A DNA stretch of 64,000 bases from Pseudomonas hygromyciniae (GCF_016925675.1 NZ_CP070506.1:4648501-4712500); one strand, 5' to 3'. Counted from the stretch's first letter, positions 1 to 10,669 are shown. Notes: generated from the letters alone by a model not told the origin. Made by a program: numbers and translations.

Positions 1-32
1 ATTCGTCGCTGAAAACCAGATCAAGAGAAGTC

Positions 33-986
33 ATGTTCAAGCGAAACACCAAAGCCCTGGGGGGCGCCGCCTTGTGCGGCGCCCTGCTGGTCAGCGGCTG
101 CGCCAATCAGATGTCGCAGCGTAGCGAGCACGAGGAACGGATCGAGCGCAAATTGCTCGACCACAGCCTGCAGATTGATGTCGGCGAACCCAAAGTGCTC
201 GAGCTGCCACAACGCCGCGTGCGCATTCATGAACAGCGGACTTTCGAAGTCACTGAATTTGAAGTCACGCGCCACTATGATCGCTACACGCCCTACCAAC
301 CCTGGCGCGAACTCTATGAGATCCCGCTGGGCGCCGTGGCAGTTGTGGCGGGCGCTGGGGCCAACGTGGCGAACATCTTTGCCCTGGGCAACCTGCCGGA
401 CAGCATGACCCACGACTGGATCAGTTACGGCGTGGCCGGGCTCAACCCGTTCATGAACGTGCAGTCCCATGGTCGGGCGCAACAGAACCTGGCGGGCATC
501 GATGAAATCCAGCGTGACCGACGCCTGGAGTACACCAGCCTGCCCTGGAGCGAGCGACCGGTGCAGGTAAAGGCCGGCAAGCAGACCCACGAGATGACCA
601 CCGACCGCAACGGAGTCCTGCGCCTGAACCTGCTGGACAGCCCGTTTGCCGAACAAGACCTGAGCCAGGTCCGTACCTTGCGGATCAGCATTGAAGATGC
701 CCAGGACGATGTGCATTCGGACGCATCCCTGGCCATCAGCACCACCCTGCGTGGCAAGCTGCTGGAGGCCCATACGCTGATCTACGACGACTTGGAGGAT
801 GACGAAGTCAGCCAATGGGTACATCGGGTCAAGCGCTTGTCGGAGCTGGGTCTGGAAGAAGAAGCCAGCGAGCTGGAACAGAGCCTGATTGAACTGACGC
901 GCAATGATCCCGAATTGCAGCAGGAATTTCTCAAGGCCCTGACCAAGGATGGCGGCCGACTGGTGGCCGACCCCGGCACCCGCTGA
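33..986 (+). CDS. Putative outer-membrane lipoprotein of unknown function
   Basis: 317 aa. The N-terminus is a lipoprotein signal peptide: basic start, hydrophobic stretch, then lipobox LVSGC at about residues 19-23, so the mature protein should be lipid-anchored. The rest is soluble and charged, with no domain I recognise. The last third is acidic and helical, with repeated Leu/Glu. An AGAGAAG ribosome-binding site precedes the ATG. The gene converges with dinB, separated only by a REP hairpin. Export is well supported; function is unknown. Confidence 0.75.
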   Translation: MFKRNTKALGGAALCGALLVSGCANQMSQRSEHEERIERKLLDHSLQIDVGEPKVLELPQRRVRIHEQRTFEVTEFEVTRHYDRYTPYQPWRELYEIPLGAVAVVAGAGANVANIFALGNLPDSMTHDWISYGVAGLNPFMNVQSHGRAQQNLAGIDEIQRDRRLEYTSLPWSERPVQVKAGKQTHEMTTDRNGVLRLNLLDSPFAEQDLSQVRTLRISIEDAQDDVHSDASLAISTTLRGKLLEAHTLIYDDLEDDEVSQWVHRVKRLSELGLEEEASELEQSLIELTRNDPELQQEFLKALTKDGGRLVADPGTR

Positions 987-990
987 CCCT

Positions 991-1020
991 CTGTAGGAGC
1001 CGGCTTGCCGGCTCCTACAG
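991..1020. repeat. REP-type palindrome between convergent genes
   Basis: A 13-bp perfect stem (CTGTAGGAGCCGG / CCGGCTCCTACAG) with a 4-nt loop. It belongs to the GTAGGAGC repeat family seen elsewhere in the window. The dinB stop codon (complement of CTA at 1015-1017) lies inside the right arm. It may also act as a bidirectional 3' stabiliser. Confidence 0.8.
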
Positions 1021-2073
1021 GGACAGTTCCAGTTGTTCATTTCCCACGCTCAAATCGAGCAACCGCACACCAATCCCCAGCAACCGCACCGGCTTACCGC
1101 CCCGATTGAACGCCTGGGTCAGCAACTGCCGATAGCTCTCCAGATCCCGCCCCGCCCCCGCCTGCTCCAGGGTGGTCTGGGTAAAGTCGTGGAACTTCAC
1201 TTTGACAAAGGGTTTGCCCGGCCGATAACTGCTGTCGATACGCTGCATGCGCCCAGCCAGTGTTTCCATCAGTTCCGGCAGCTTTTCCAGGCAACTGGGC
1301 AGGTCCGGCAGATCGACATCGTAGGTGTTCTCCACGCTGATCGATTGCCGGCGACTGTCGTTATGCACCGCACGATCATCAATCCCACGCGCCAAACTCC
1401 ATAAGCGCTCACCAAAGCTGCCGAATTCGCGCACCAGCGCCAGCTTGTTCCACTCGCGCAATTGCAGGCAATCCTCAATCCCCAGGCGTGCCAGCTTGTC
1501 GGCGGTGACCTTGCCAACGCCGTGCAGCTTGCTGACTGGCAACTGCGATACGAAATCTTCCACCTGGTCCGGGGTGATCACAAACAGTCCATTGGGCTTT
1601 TTCCAGTCGCTGGCGATCTTGGCCAGAAACTTGTTGGGTGCCACCCCCGCAGAAACCGTGATGTGCAACTGATTGGAAACGCGCCGACGGATATCCTGGG
1701 CGATGCGCGTGGCGCTGCCGCCAAAATGCGCGCAGTCGGAAACATCCAGGTAAGCCTCGTCCAGAGACAACGGCTCGATCAGATCGGTGTAATCGCGGAA
1801 AATCGTGTGGATTTCCTTGGACGCTTCTTTATAGGCATCCATGCGCGGCTTGACGATGGTCAGGTCAGGGCAGAGCTTCAACGCATGGCGCGACGACATC
1901 GCCGAACGCACGCCGTAGGCCCGGGCCTCGTAGTTGCAGGTAGCGATCACCCCGCGCCGATCAGCCGAGCCCCCTACCGCCAGCGGCTTTTGCGCCAGGC
2001 TCGGGTTATCCCGCATTTCGATGGCAGCGTAGAAACAATCACAGTCGACATGGATGATTTTGCGCTGCGTCAT
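1015..2073 (-). CDS. dinB: DNA polymerase IV (DinB, Y family)
   Basis: Error-prone translesion polymerase of the SOS response. The 352-aa product begins MTQRKIIHVDCDCFYAAIEM, the Y-family motif whose Asp binds catalytic metal. The second acidic pair is in SLDEAYLDV (about residues 103-111), followed by a helix-hairpin-helix thumb (LHGVGKVTADKLA) and a little-finger domain. The frame stays open 29 codons upstream, but a LexA-like box lies in that extension, so the ATG at 2073 is preferred; this gives the usual family length. The stop codon is inside a REP palindrome. Confidence 0.95.
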   Translation of the reverse strand: MTQRKIIHVDCDCFYAAIEMRDNPSLAQKPLAVGGSADRRGVIATCNYEARAYGVRSAMSSRHALKLCPDLTIVKPRMDAYKEASKEIHTIFRDYTDLIEPLSLDEAYLDVSDCAHFGGSATRIAQDIRRRVSNQLHITVSAGVAPNKFLAKIASDWKKPNGLFVITPDQVEDFVSQLPVSKLHGVGKVTADKLARLGIEDCLQLREWNKLALVREFGSFGERLWSLARGIDDRAVHNDSRRQSISVENTYDVDLPDLPSCLEKLPELMETLAGRMQRIDSSYRPGKPFVKVKFHDFTQTTLEQAGAGRDLESYRQLLTQAFNRGGKPVRLLGIGVRLLDLSVGNEQLELSL

Positions 2074-2131
2074 ATAAAGGGAGGCGTGATCGGGACATAA
2101 AGTAGACGGATCGCCAGTATCGCATTCACAC

Positions 2132-2147
2132 CTGTATATAGCACCAG
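2132..2147. promoter_or_regulatory. Probable LexA (SOS) box of dinB
   Basis: CTGTATATAGCACCAG matches CTGT-N8-ACAG with one mismatch in the outer bases. It lies 59-74 bp upstream of the dinB start. dinB is a classic SOS gene. Confidence 0.6.
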
Positions 2148-2323
2148 TACTTTGAATCATCTGACAAAGCAGTCGGAAAAAATCTTGATGAATTCATTTT
2201 CTCAATCGAAAGGCTCCCCTCAATAGAGCTGGAAGCCACGGCCAGACTGGCCTCAAACCCTTCCAGCGCCCCTCTTTGAGAGCTAAGCGATTGAAGCACA
2301 AGCGCTTTTCTTGAAATCAGCGG

Positions 2324-2351
2324 TTGACACACCGTCATTCCTCTGTAGAAT
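2324..2351 (+). promoter_or_regulatory. Promoter of first tRNA-fMet gene
   Basis: TTGACA (2324-2329), 16-bp spacer, TAGAAT (2346-2351), ending 13 bp before the tRNA. A near-consensus sigma-70 promoter. The same elements recur before the second tRNA copy. Confidence 0.75.
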
Positions 2352-2364
2352 GCCGACACACAGA

Positions 2365-2441
<77 letters not shown>

Positions 2442-2447
2442 AACATC

Positions 2448-2480
2448 AAAAAAGGCTACTCGAAAGAGTGGCCTTTTTTG
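2448..2480 (+). terminator. Intrinsic terminator of tRNA-fMet copy 1
   Basis: AAAAAAGGC-(TACTCGAAAGAGTG)-GCCTTTTTT hairpin starting 7 bp after the tRNA and ending in a T run. The hairpin is duplicated exactly after copy 2. Confidence 0.85.
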
Positions 2481-2504
2481 TGCGCGTCGATTTCCTTCCC
2501 GTCC

Positions 2505-2605
2505 TGTAGGAGCGAGCTTGCTCGCGAAGGTCGTCAACGATAACGCGCACATCCAGCATCAACCCGCCGCCCTTGAGCTTTTCCCGAGTAAGCTCGCGCC
2601 TACAG
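2505..2605. repeat. REPIN-like inverted pair of GTAGGAGCGAGCTTGCTCGCG repeats
   Basis: Left end CTGTAGGAGCGAGCTTGCTC and a decayed inverted right end (GAGTAAGCTCGCGCCTACAG), with the GTCAACGATAACGCG core that also occurs in the copies near 13.4, 35.1 and 54.5 kb. Non-autonomous repeat lying between the two tRNA copies. Confidence 0.75.
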
Positions 2606-2673
2606 TGAAAACTCGTTTTCAATCGAGCACTTAGGCTGATTCGCAGTTATTTTGCCCTTTATGTCATTAACGG

Positions 2674-2701
2674 TTGACACCTCGTCGCTGCGCTGTAGAA
2701 T
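2674..2701 (+). promoter_or_regulatory. Promoter of second tRNA-fMet gene
   Basis: TTGACA (2674-2679), 16-bp spacer, TAGAAT (2696-2701). The hexamers are the same as for copy 1 while the spacer has diverged. Confidence 0.75.
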
Positions 2702-2713
2702 GCCGCCCACAGA

Positions 2714-2790
<77 letters not shown>

Positions 2791-2796
2791 AACATC

Positions 2797-2829
2797 AAAA
2801 AAGGCTACTCGAAAGAGTGGCCTTTTTTG
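2797..2829 (+). terminator. Intrinsic terminator of tRNA-fMet copy 2
   Basis: Exact duplicate of the hairpin and T run after copy 1. The stretch from here to mprF (about 240 bp) shows no gene. Confidence 0.85.
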
Positions 2830-3069
2830 TATCTGTAGAAAAAGTTCTTTTGAAACAATGGCATGGCATCTTTCATGAAACCGCGCGCGGGTTTCGAAGT
2901 CCTTCCATTTCAGGACTATGCTCAAGTGCCGAGCACATCCTTGCGCGACCAATGGACGCTGTCGCCTGACCCGGTGATCCGCGTTACTATTTGTAATTAT
3001 TTTGTACATAGGGATTGGTAACTTGGCTGGATACCCCCATCCTGTCGCGCACAATCCAAGAGGTGATTG

Positions 3070-5712
3070 ATGCGCGCCAATTCGTCTGAACCACAAGACA
3101 CCGTCACAGCTACACAACCGATCGCGCCCACCCGCCTGCGCTGGCTGGATCTGTTGAGCAAGTATCGGCAACCCATTGGGTTGGCGGTCACGCTGCTGCT
3201 GTTTGCAATCGCCTTGATCGCCTGCCGCCACTTGCTGCTAGAGCTGGATCTGTACGCCCTCCACGATTCGATCCTGGAAGTACCGAAGCCTTCCCTGCTG
3301 GGTGCCTTTGCCGCCGCGATCGCCGGGTTCATCATTCTATTGGGCTACGAATTTTCCGGCGCACGCTACGCCGGAGTAAAACTTCCCGCCAGGACCCTGG
3401 CCTACGGCGGTTTTACTGCATTCGCCATCGGCAATGCGATTGGCCTATCGATGCTGTCCGGCGGCTCGGTGCGCTACCGTCTATATGCACGGCATGGCAT
3501 CGGCGCTTCGGAAGTGGCCCGCATGACCGTATTTGCCAGCCTGGCCTTGGGCTGCGCCTTGCCGCCACTCGCCGCCCTGGCGACCTTGAGCAACCTGCCA
3601 GCCGCTTCCAACGCCCTGCACTTGCCCGCAGTGCTGCTTGGCGGGATCGCAGGTGCGGTGTTGTTGCTCTCGGCCGTGTTGTGTATCGGGATCTATCGCC
3701 GCCGCCTGCCCGAACAACCCTACCCCGACAACCTGCTGGTCAAGGCTGGCCGCCGCACTTTGCGCCTCCCTGGGCGCCGCCTGACCTTCCTGCAACTGAT
3801 CATTACCGCCCTGGACGTCGCTGCCGCCGCTACCGTTCTCTATATGTTGCTGCCGGAAGCCCCACCGTTCGGCCCGTTCCTGCTGGTGTACCTGCTGGCG
3901 CTCGCGGCGGGCGTGCTCAGCCATGTACCGGGCGGTGTCGGCGTGTTCGAAGCGATCCTGCTGGCCGCGTTTGCCGACAAGCTCGGCGCCGCGCCGCTGG
4001 CCGCCGCCCTGCTGCTGTACCGCATGATCTATGTGGTACTGCCACTATTGATCGCGTGCATCCTTCTGCTGATCAACGAAGCTCAACGCCTGTTCCAAAC
4101 CCAGCACAGCCTGCGGGTGGCCTCGGGTCTCGCGGCACCGGTGTTGGCCGTGCTGGTTTTTTTGTCCGGGGTGGTGCTGCTGTTCTCCGGCGCCACCCCA
4201 GAAATTGACTCACGCCTGGAAAACATCGGCTTCCTGATTCCCCACCGCCTGATTGACGCCTCGCACTTTGGCGCCAGCCTGATCGGCGTGCTGTGCCTGT
4301 TACTGGCCCAGGGCCTGCGTCGACGCCTGTCGGCAGCCTGGATGCTGACCATGGTGCTGTTGCTGGTGGGCGCCCTGCTCTCACTGCTCAAAGGCTTCGA
4401 CTGGGAAGAAGCCAGCCTGATGACCACCACTGCGGTGCTGCTGGCGATCTTCCGGCGCTCGTTCTACCGCGCCAGCCGCCTGACCGAGCTGCCGTTTTCG
4501 CCGCTGTACCTGGTGGCCAGCGTGTGCGTGCTGGGTGCGTCGATCTGGCTGCTGCTATTTGCCTATCAGGATGTACCTTATAGTCATCAACTGTGGTGGC
4601 AATTCACCCTCGACGCCAACGCCCCGCGCGGCCTGCGCTCGCTGCTGGGCGCCGCCATCCTGCTGGTAATTGTGTCGCTGACCTGGCTGTTGCGCACCGC
4701 CCGCCCAGTGATCCACCTGCCAACCGCCGATGAGCTGGAACGTGCCACCAAGATCCTGATGGCCTCGTCGCAACCCGACGGCGGCCTGGCACTGACCGGC
4801 GACAAGGCCCTGCTGTTTCACCCCAACGACGAAGCGTTCCTGATGTACGCCCGTCGCGGCCGCAGCCTGGTGGCGCTGTACGACCCGATCGGCCCGACCC
4901 AGCCACGGGCCGAGATGATCTGGCAGTTCCGCGACCTCTGCGACATTCACCACGCCCGCCCGGTGTTCTACCAGGTGCGCGCGGAGAACCTGCCCTTCTA
5001 TATGGACATCGGCCTGACCGCGATCAAGCTGGGCGAAGAAGCCCGGGTCGATCTCAAGCGCTTTGACCTGGAGGCCAAGGGCAAGGAGATGAAAGACCTG
5101 CGCTACACCTGGAACCGCGGGACGCGGGACGGCCTGTCCCTGGAAATCTTCGAGCCGGGCCAGGCGCCGATGGCGGCGCTGAAAGTCATCTCCGATGCCT
5201 GGTTGACGGGTAAGAATGTGCGCGAAAAAGGCTTCTCCCTGGGACGTTTCAGCGACGAATACCTCAAGCACTTTCGCATTGCGGTGATTCGCTTCGAAGG
5301 GCAGCCGGTGGCGTTCGCCAACCTGCTGGAGACCTACAGCCATGACCTGGCCAGCCTGGACCTGATGCGTGCGCATCCCGAGGCGCCAAAGCTGACCATG
5401 GAGTTCATGATGATCGGCTTGATCCAGCACTATAAGAGCCACAACTATGCACGCTTCAGCCTTGGCATGGTGCCGTTGTCGGGCCTGCAACCGCGCCGTG
5501 GCGCACCGCTGACCCAGCGCCTGGGCTCGATGGTGTTCCGCCGTGGCGAGCAACTGTATAACTTCCAAGGTTTACGCCGCTTCAAAGACAAGTTCCAGCC
5601 TGACTGGGAACCTCGTTACATGGCCGTGCCCGCAGGACTTGATCCGCTGGTGGCACTGGCCGATACCGCCGCCCTGATCGCAGGCGGCTTGACTGGATTG
5701 GTGAAACGCTGA
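3070..5712 (+). CDS. mprF: Bifunctional aminoacyl-phosphatidylglycerol synthase/flippase MprF
   Basis: 880 aa. The N-terminal ~540 residues hold about 14 hydrophobic helices (flippase domain). The C-terminal ~330 residues form the soluble GNAT-fold transferase that moves an amino acid from aminoacyl-tRNA onto phosphatidylglycerol (motifs around DPIGP and FSLGMVPLSG). The modification lowers membrane charge and raises resistance to cationic peptides. The P. aeruginosa counterpart uses alanyl-tRNA; substrate choice here is inferred. ATG at 3070 follows AGAGGT at 5-bp spacing, better than the TTG just upstream. It overlaps the next gene by one base (TGATG), so the two form an operon. Confidence 0.93.
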   Translation: MRANSSEPQDTVTATQPIAPTRLRWLDLLSKYRQPIGLAVTLLLFAIALIACRHLLLELDLYALHDSILEVPKPSLLGAFAAAIAGFIILLGYEFSGARYAGVKLPARTLAYGGFTAFAIGNAIGLSMLSGGSVRYRLYARHGIGASEVARMTVFASLALGCALPPLAALATLSNLPAASNALHLPAVLLGGIAGAVLLLSAVLCIGIYRRRLPEQPYPDNLLVKAGRRTLRLPGRRLTFLQLIITALDVAAAATVLYMLLPEAPPFGPFLLVYLLALAAGVLSHVPGGVGVFEAILLAAFADKLGAAPLAAALLLYRMIYVVLPLLIACILLLINEAQRLFQTQHSLRVASGLAAPVLAVLVFLSGVVLLFSGATPEIDSRLENIGFLIPHRLIDASHFGASLIGVLCLLLAQGLRRRLSAAWMLTMVLLLVGALLSLLKGFDWEEASLMTTTAVLLAIFRRSFYRASRLTELPFSPLYLVASVCVLGASIWLLLFAYQDVPYSHQLWWQFTLDANAPRGLRSLLGAAILLVIVSLTWLLRTARPVIHLPTADELERATKILMASSQPDGGLALTGDKALLFHPNDEAFLMYARRGRSLVALYDPIGPTQPRAEMIWQFRDLCDIHHARPVFYQVRAENLPFYMDIGLTAIKLGEEARVDLKRFDLEAKGKEMKDLRYTWNRGTRDGLSLEIFEPGQAPMAALKVISDAWLTGKNVREKGFSLGRFSDEYLKHFRIAVIRFEGQPVAFANLLETYSHDLASLDLMRAHPEAPKLTMEFMMIGLIQHYKSHNYARFSLGMVPLSGLQPRRGAPLTQRLGSMVFRRGEQLYNFQGLRRFKDKFQPDWEPRYMAVPAGLDPLVALADTAALIAGGLTGLVKR

Positions 5713-6992
5713 TGATTCGACGCTCCTGGCGGTATGTATTGGCAAGCCTGGTGGTGCTGGCCCTGATCCTCGGTGGCGGCTACTGGTACTGGAATCGCCC
5801 CGCCCCTCAACCGACCCTGGAACAACTGCCCCAGGCCGACGGCTCGACCATGACCCGTGTGACCCCTGGCACCAGCGCCAAGGCCCGTGTAGCGGTAGCC
5901 GTGATGGCCGACGCCAGCCTGACCGACAGCCAACTGATTGCCCTGAGCCAGGGCGGCAGCGCGCAGATCGTGCAAGTGATCCTGCCCAAGGACGATTGCA
6001 AGCTGCAGGAGCAAGCCTTGCAGGCGGCCCTCGGCCAGCTCAAGGGCCCCGCCACCCTGGTCAGCGGCATCGGCCCTGGCGCCGCGCTGGCCTGGCGCTG
6101 GCTGGCAACGCAGAACGACGACAAGGCCAATGCCATCTCCGTGGGCTTCGCCCTGGTCCAGGAAGGCTGCAAGGACCCACTGCCCAAGACCGCCGCCCAC
6201 GGCAACTGGTTGGTGGCCTGGAACGATAACCCTGACGACGAAAGTGCTAGCTTCGTACGCGACACCCCGCGTGCCACCACCAGCATCAGCGACTACGACA
6301 TCAACTACCCACAAGTACTGAACAACGAACTGCGCAAGCAACTGGTGGGTTCGGACAATGGCGGCCTGGCGATCCCGGTGGTTGAAGTACCGGCCGGCCA
6401 GGCCAAGGACACCGTGACCCTGTTCCTTTCCGGCGACGGCGGCTGGCGCGACCTGGACCGCGACGTGGCCGGCGAGATGGCGAAGATCGGTTATCCGGTG
6501 GTCGGCGTCGATACCCTGCGCTACTACTGGCAGCACAAAAGCCCGGAGCAGAGTGCCAAGGACCTGAGCGAGCTGATGCAGCACTATCGGCAAAAATGGG
6601 GCACCAAGCGCTTTGTACTGACCGGCTATTCGTTCGGTGCCGATGTGCTGCCGGCCATCTACAACCGCCTGCCGGAAGCCGAGCAGCAACGGGTAGACGC
6701 TATTATCCTGCTGGCCTTCGCTCGCACCGGCAGCTTTGAGATCGAAGTGGAAGGCTGGCTGGGCAATGCCGGCAAGGAAGCCGCCACCGGCCCGGAAATG
6801 GCCAAGCTGCCAGCCGCCAAGGTGGTGTGCATCTACGGCGAGGAAGAAGTCGACGAGAGTGGCTGTACCGACAAGACTGCGGTGGGTGAAGCCATGAAGC
6901 TACCGGGCGGCCATCACTTCGACGAGAACTACCCGGCACTGGCCAAACGCTTGGTGGATATCATCGAGAAGCGCCAGGCCAAGGCCGAGTAA
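5712..6992 (+). CDS. Exported AcvB/VirJ-family hydrolase, probable alanyl-phosphatidylglycerol hydrolase
   Basis: 426 aa. It starts with a basic N-terminus and one hydrophobic segment (about residues 8-26), so it is secreted or anchored with the catalytic part in the periplasm. The alpha/beta hydrolase nucleophile motif GYSFG places Ser at 307, and the likely catalytic His is in GGHHF (401-402). It is translationally coupled to mprF. In P. aeruginosa the equivalent pair makes and hydrolyses alanyl-PG, keeping the lipid level in check; same role inferred here. Confidence 0.85.
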   Translation: MIRRSWRYVLASLVVLALILGGGYWYWNRPAPQPTLEQLPQADGSTMTRVTPGTSAKARVAVAVMADASLTDSQLIALSQGGSAQIVQVILPKDDCKLQEQALQAALGQLKGPATLVSGIGPGAALAWRWLATQNDDKANAISVGFALVQEGCKDPLPKTAAHGNWLVAWNDNPDDESASFVRDTPRATTSISDYDINYPQVLNNELRKQLVGSDNGGLAIPVVEVPAGQAKDTVTLFLSGDGGWRDLDRDVAGEMAKIGYPVVGVDTLRYYWQHKSPEQSAKDLSELMQHYRQKWGTKRFVLTGYSFGADVLPAIYNRLPEAEQQRVDAIILLAFARTGSFEIEVEGWLGNAGKEAATGPEMAKLPAAKVVCIYGEEEVDESGCTDKTAVGEAMKLPGGHHFDENYPALAKRLVDIIEKRQAKAE

Positions 6993-7028
6993 TCGCCCAT
7001 CCTGTAGGAGCCAGTTTCCTCAGGCACT

Positions 7029-7067
7029 AAAAAGCCCCCGCTGCCGCACGGCAACGGGGGCTTTTTG
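7029..7067. terminator. Bidirectional terminator between the mprF operon and kup
   Basis: AAAAAGCCCCCG-CTGCCGCACGGCAA-CGGGGGCTTTTT hairpin with A and T runs on both sides, between two convergent genes. Confidence 0.9.
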
Positions 7068-7072
7068 TTGGG

Positions 7073-8974
7073 TTACATTTCTACCTGGGTGCCCAGCTCA
7101 ATCACCCGGTTCACCGGCAGCTTGAAGAAGCGCAGGTTGCCGTTGGCGTTCTTCAGCATGAAGGCGAACAACCCTTCACGCCAGCGCGCCATGCCCTCGA
7201 GCTTGGAGGCGATGACCGTCTCTCGGCTGAGGAAGTACGTAGTGCGCATAGGGCTGAAGTCCAGATCATCCAAGTGACACAGCTTCAGGGCTTCGGGCAC
7301 GTCCGGCTCGTCGGTAAAGCCGAAGTGCAGGATCACCCGGAAGAAGCCGTCACCGTAAGAGTCCACCTCGAAGCGGCGCTGGGCCGGGACGCGCGGGATG
7401 TCTTCATAGACCACCGTCAACAGCACCACTTGCTCGTGCAGCACCTGGTTGTGCAGCAGGTTGTGCAACAAGGCGTGGGGCACCGCGTCCGGGCGGGCGG
7501 TGAGGAACACCGCCGTGCCCTGTACGCGATGGGGCGGTTGCACGCGGATGCTGCTGATAAAGATCGGCAGCGGCAGCCCGCCCTCGTCCAGGCGCTCCAC
7601 CAGCAATTGCTTACCGCGCTTCCAGGTGGTCATCAACACAAACAGCACGATCCCCGCCAGCACCGGGAACGCGCCGCCCTGCACGACTTTCGGCACGTTG
7701 GCCGCGAAGAACAGGCCATCCACCAGCAAAAAGCCCAGCAAAACAGGCACTGCCAATACCGGCGGCCATTTCCACAGCAGCAGCATCACGGCGGAGACGA
7801 GGATGGTGGTCATCAGCATAGTCCCGGTCACGGCCACGCCATAAGCCGAGGCCAGGGCGCCCGAGGACTCGAAGCCCAGCACCAGCAGGATCACACCGAC
7901 CATCAGCGACCAGTTCACCGCGCCAATATAGATCTGGCCCTGTTCGGCGCTGGAGGTGTGCTGGATATGCATGCGCGGGATGTAACCCAGCTGGATCGCC
8001 TGGCGCGTCAACGAGAACGCACCGGAAATCACCGCCTGGGAAGCAATTACCGTCGCCAGGGTGGACAAGCCCACCAGCGGCAGCAATGCCCAGCTTGGCG
8101 CCAGCAGGTAGAACGGGTTGCGCGCAGCTTCAGGGTCGCCCAGCAACATCGCGCCCTGGCCAAAATAGTTGAGCACCAGGGCCGGCAGCACCAGGATGAA
8201 CCAGGCGCGAGCAATGGGTTTGCGGCCAAAGTGGCCCATGTCGGCATAGAGCGCCTCGGCGCCGGTCAAGGCCAGCACCACCGCGCCAAGGATCGCCACG
8301 CCGATACCCGGATGAACCATGAAGAAACGCACGCCCCACATCGGGTTCATCGCATTGAGCACTTCGGGATGCTGGACGATGCCATAGATGCCCAGGCTGC
8401 CAAGAACCAGGAACCAGGTGACCATCACCGGCCCGAACAGCTTGCCGATGCGGTCTGTCCCGTGCTTCTGGATCAGGAACAACCCCACCAGCACCACCAG
8501 CGCCACGGGCACGACCCAATGCTCCAGGCCATCGAACGCCAGCTCCAGGCCCTCGATCGCCGACAATACCGAAATCGCCGGGGTGATCATGCTGTCGCCA
8601 TAGAACAGCGCCGCACCGCACAAGCCGCACACCACCAGGAAACTGCGCAACCGCGGGTGATTGCCGGCCGCCCGTCGTGCCAGTGCGGTAAGGGCCATGA
8701 TGCCGCCCTCACCTTGGTTGTCGGCGCGCAGCACGAACAACATGTACTTGATCGACACCACCCAGATCAGCGACCAGAAGATCAGCGCCAGGATCCCCAG
8801 CACCCCATCATGATTGACCTGAACCCCATAGTTGCCAGAAAACACCTCTTTAAGGGTGTAGAGCGGGCTGGTACCGATATCGCCGTAGACCACCCCGACA
8901 GCTGCCACCAACATGCCGATTGGCTTTGCGCTGGAATGCCCGGCATCCGCCGCCTGACTATTTGCCTGACCCAT
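7073..8974 (-). CDS. kup: Low-affinity potassium uptake protein Kup
   Basis: 633 aa, inner-membrane K+/H+ symporter of the KUP/HAK/KT family. The N-terminus has the family signature [19 protein letters not shown], followed by 12 hydrophobic helices up to about residue 450 and a cytoplasmic C-terminal domain. ATG at 8974 follows AGGAG at 6-bp spacing; an upstream in-frame start lacks this. It is a single gene ending at a bidirectional terminator. Confidence 0.95.
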   Translation of the reverse strand: MGQANSQAADAGHSSAKPIGMLVAAVGVVYGDIGTSPLYTLKEVFSGNYGVQVNHDGVLGILALIFWSLIWVVSIKYMLFVLRADNQGEGGIMALTALARRAAGNHPRLRSFLVVCGLCGAALFYGDSMITPAISVLSAIEGLELAFDGLEHWVVPVALVVLVGLFLIQKHGTDRIGKLFGPVMVTWFLVLGSLGIYGIVQHPEVLNAMNPMWGVRFFMVHPGIGVAILGAVVLALTGAEALYADMGHFGRKPIARAWFILVLPALVLNYFGQGAMLLGDPEAARNPFYLLAPSWALLPLVGLSTLATVIASQAVISGAFSLTRQAIQLGYIPRMHIQHTSSAEQGQIYIGAVNWSLMVGVILLVLGFESSGALASAYGVAVTGTMLMTTILVSAVMLLLWKWPPVLAVPVLLGFLLVDGLFFAANVPKVVQGGAFPVLAGIVLFVLMTTWKRGKQLLVERLDEGGLPLPIFISSIRVQPPHRVQGTAVFLTARPDAVPHALLHNLLHNQVLHEQVVLLTVVYEDIPRVPAQRRFEVDSYGDGFFRVILHFGFTDEPDVPEALKLCHLDDLDFSPMRTTYFLSRETVIASKLEGMARWREGLFAFMLKNANGNLRFFKLPVNRVIELGTQVEM

Positions 8975-9277
8975 CAACCACTCCTGCCCTTTTGACCTAA
9001 GGTCTTTTATAAACAACACAGCTGTACAGCTAAGCCTAAGCTGTTCACAGCATGCGCTGTTTTACTTCTAGTAACAGATGATTTGTTGACCATCGGCTTT
9101 ACCCAAATGCAACGGCGCGAAGCATAGCGCAGCACTCGTCGTATTTCCCTGCATAAAGCTGGTCAAGCGCGTTTCCCACCGCTAGAATTGCGCACTTTTT
9201 GATCAGAGGCACATCAAGTGCCCATCCGCAGCCCTGTCGTACCCGACTGGCGGCGTCATTCAATACCGAGGTTAGAC

Positions 9278-10618
9278 ATGTCCACCACCATCGCAAAAGC
9301 CAACCCCAAGGTTGGCTTTGTTTCCCTGGGTTGCCCGAAGGCTCTGGTCGACTCCGAGCGCATCCTCACGCAACTGCGCATGGAAGGCTACGACGTCGTG
9401 TCCACCTACCAGGACGCCGACGTGGTGGTGGTCAACACCTGTGGCTTCATTGACTCGGCCAAGGCCGAGTCCCTGGAAGTGATCGGCGAAGCCATCAAGG
9501 AAAACGGCAAGGTCATCGTTACCGGCTGCATGGGTGTGGAGGAAGGCAATATCCGCAACGTGCACCCAAGCGTATTGGCCGTGACCGGACCGCAGCAGTA
9601 CGAGCAGGTGGTCAACGCCGTGCACGATGTGGTGCCGCCGCGCCAGGACCACAACCCACTGATCGACCTGGTGCCGCCACAAGGCATCAAGCTGACCCCG
9701 CGCCATTATGCGTACCTGAAGATTTCCGAAGGCTGCAACCACAGCTGCAGCTTCTGCATCATCCCATCGATGCGCGGCAAGCTGGTCAGCCGCCCGGTGG
9801 GCGATGTATTGGACGAAGCCCAGCGCCTGGTCAAGTCTGGCGTCAAAGAGCTGCTGGTGATCTCCCAGGACACCAGCGCCTACGGCGTCGACGTGAAATA
9901 CCGCACCGGGTTCTGGAACGGCGCGCCGGTGAAAACCCGCATGACCGAATTGTGCGAAGCCTTGAGCAGCCTGGGTGTGTGGGTGCGCCTGCACTACGTC
10001 TATCCATACCCGCACGTCGACGAGTTGATCCCGCTGATGGCCGCCGGCAAGATCCTGCCGTACCTGGACATCCCGTTCCAACACGCCAGCCCGAAAGTGC
10101 TCAAGGCCATGAAACGCCCGGCCTTTGAAGACAAGACCCTGGCGCGGATCAAGAACTGGCGCCAGATCTGCCCAGAGCTGATCATCCGTTCGACCTTTAT
10201 CGTCGGCTTCCCCGGCGAAACCGAAGAAGACTTCCAGTACCTGCTGGATTGGCTGACCGAAGCCCAGCTCGATCGCGTCGGCTGCTTCCAGTACTCGCCA
10301 GTGGAAGGTGCGCCAGCCAACCTGCTGGACCTGGCCGTGGTGCCGGATGACGTCAAGCAGGACCGTTGGGAGCGTTTCATGGCCCATCAGCAGGCCATCA
10401 GCTCGGCACGCCTGCAACTGCGCATCGGCAAGGAAATCGAAGTACTGATCGACGAAGTGGACGAGCAAGGCGCGGTCGGCCGTTGCTTCTTCGACGCTCC
10501 GGAAATCGACGGTAACGTATTTATCGACGACGCCAGCGGTCTCAAGCCAGGCGACAAGGTGTGGTGCACGGTCACCGACGCCGACGAGTACGATCTCTGG
10601 GCGCAAAAACGCGACTAA
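9278..10618 (+). CDS. rimO: Ribosomal protein S12 methylthiotransferase RimO
   Basis: 446 aa radical-SAM enzyme that methylthiolates the conserved Asp of ribosomal protein S12. The N-terminal MTTase domain has its three cluster cysteines ([20 protein letters not shown]). The radical-SAM motif CxxxCxxC is at C153, C157 and C160. A C-terminal TRAM domain covers about the last 65 residues. The ATG at 9278 follows a GAGG; the longer frame lacks a good ribosome-binding site. Followed by an intrinsic terminator. Confidence 0.96.
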   Translation: MSTTIAKANPKVGFVSLGCPKALVDSERILTQLRMEGYDVVSTYQDADVVVVNTCGFIDSAKAESLEVIGEAIKENGKVIVTGCMGVEEGNIRNVHPSVLAVTGPQQYEQVVNAVHDVVPPRQDHNPLIDLVPPQGIKLTPRHYAYLKISEGCNHSCSFCIIPSMRGKLVSRPVGDVLDEAQRLVKSGVKELLVISQDTSAYGVDVKYRTGFWNGAPVKTRMTELCEALSSLGVWVRLHYVYPYPHVDELIPLMAAGKILPYLDIPFQHASPKVLKAMKRPAFEDKTLARIKNWRQICPELIIRSTFIVGFPGETEEDFQYLLDWLTEAQLDRVGCFQYSPVEGAPANLLDLAVVPDDVKQDRWERFMAHQQAISSARLQLRIGKEIEVLIDEVDEQGAVGRCFFDAPEIDGNVFIDDASGLKPGDKVWCTVTDADEYDLWAQKRD

Positions 10619-10631
10619 GCTGAAAAAATTG

Positions 10632-10669
10632 AAAAAGCCCTGCTTCTGGACAAGATGCGGGGCTTTTTT
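10632..10669 (+). terminator. Intrinsic terminator after rimO
   Basis: AAAAAGCCCTGCTTCT-GGAC-AAGATGCGGGGCTTTTTT, an imperfect GC-rich stem ending in six T. Confidence 0.8.

Noticed and set aside
2074..2160. Longer N-terminus for dinB (GTG/ATG upstream)
   Set aside because: The extension carries the LexA box and lacks family similarity.
7274..8995. 573-aa plus-strand frame opposite kup
   Set aside because: High-GC shadow rich in His/Gln/Arg, no ribosome-binding site, opposite a clear kup gene. The long frames opposite recA, mutS, metG and rimO are rejected for the same reason.
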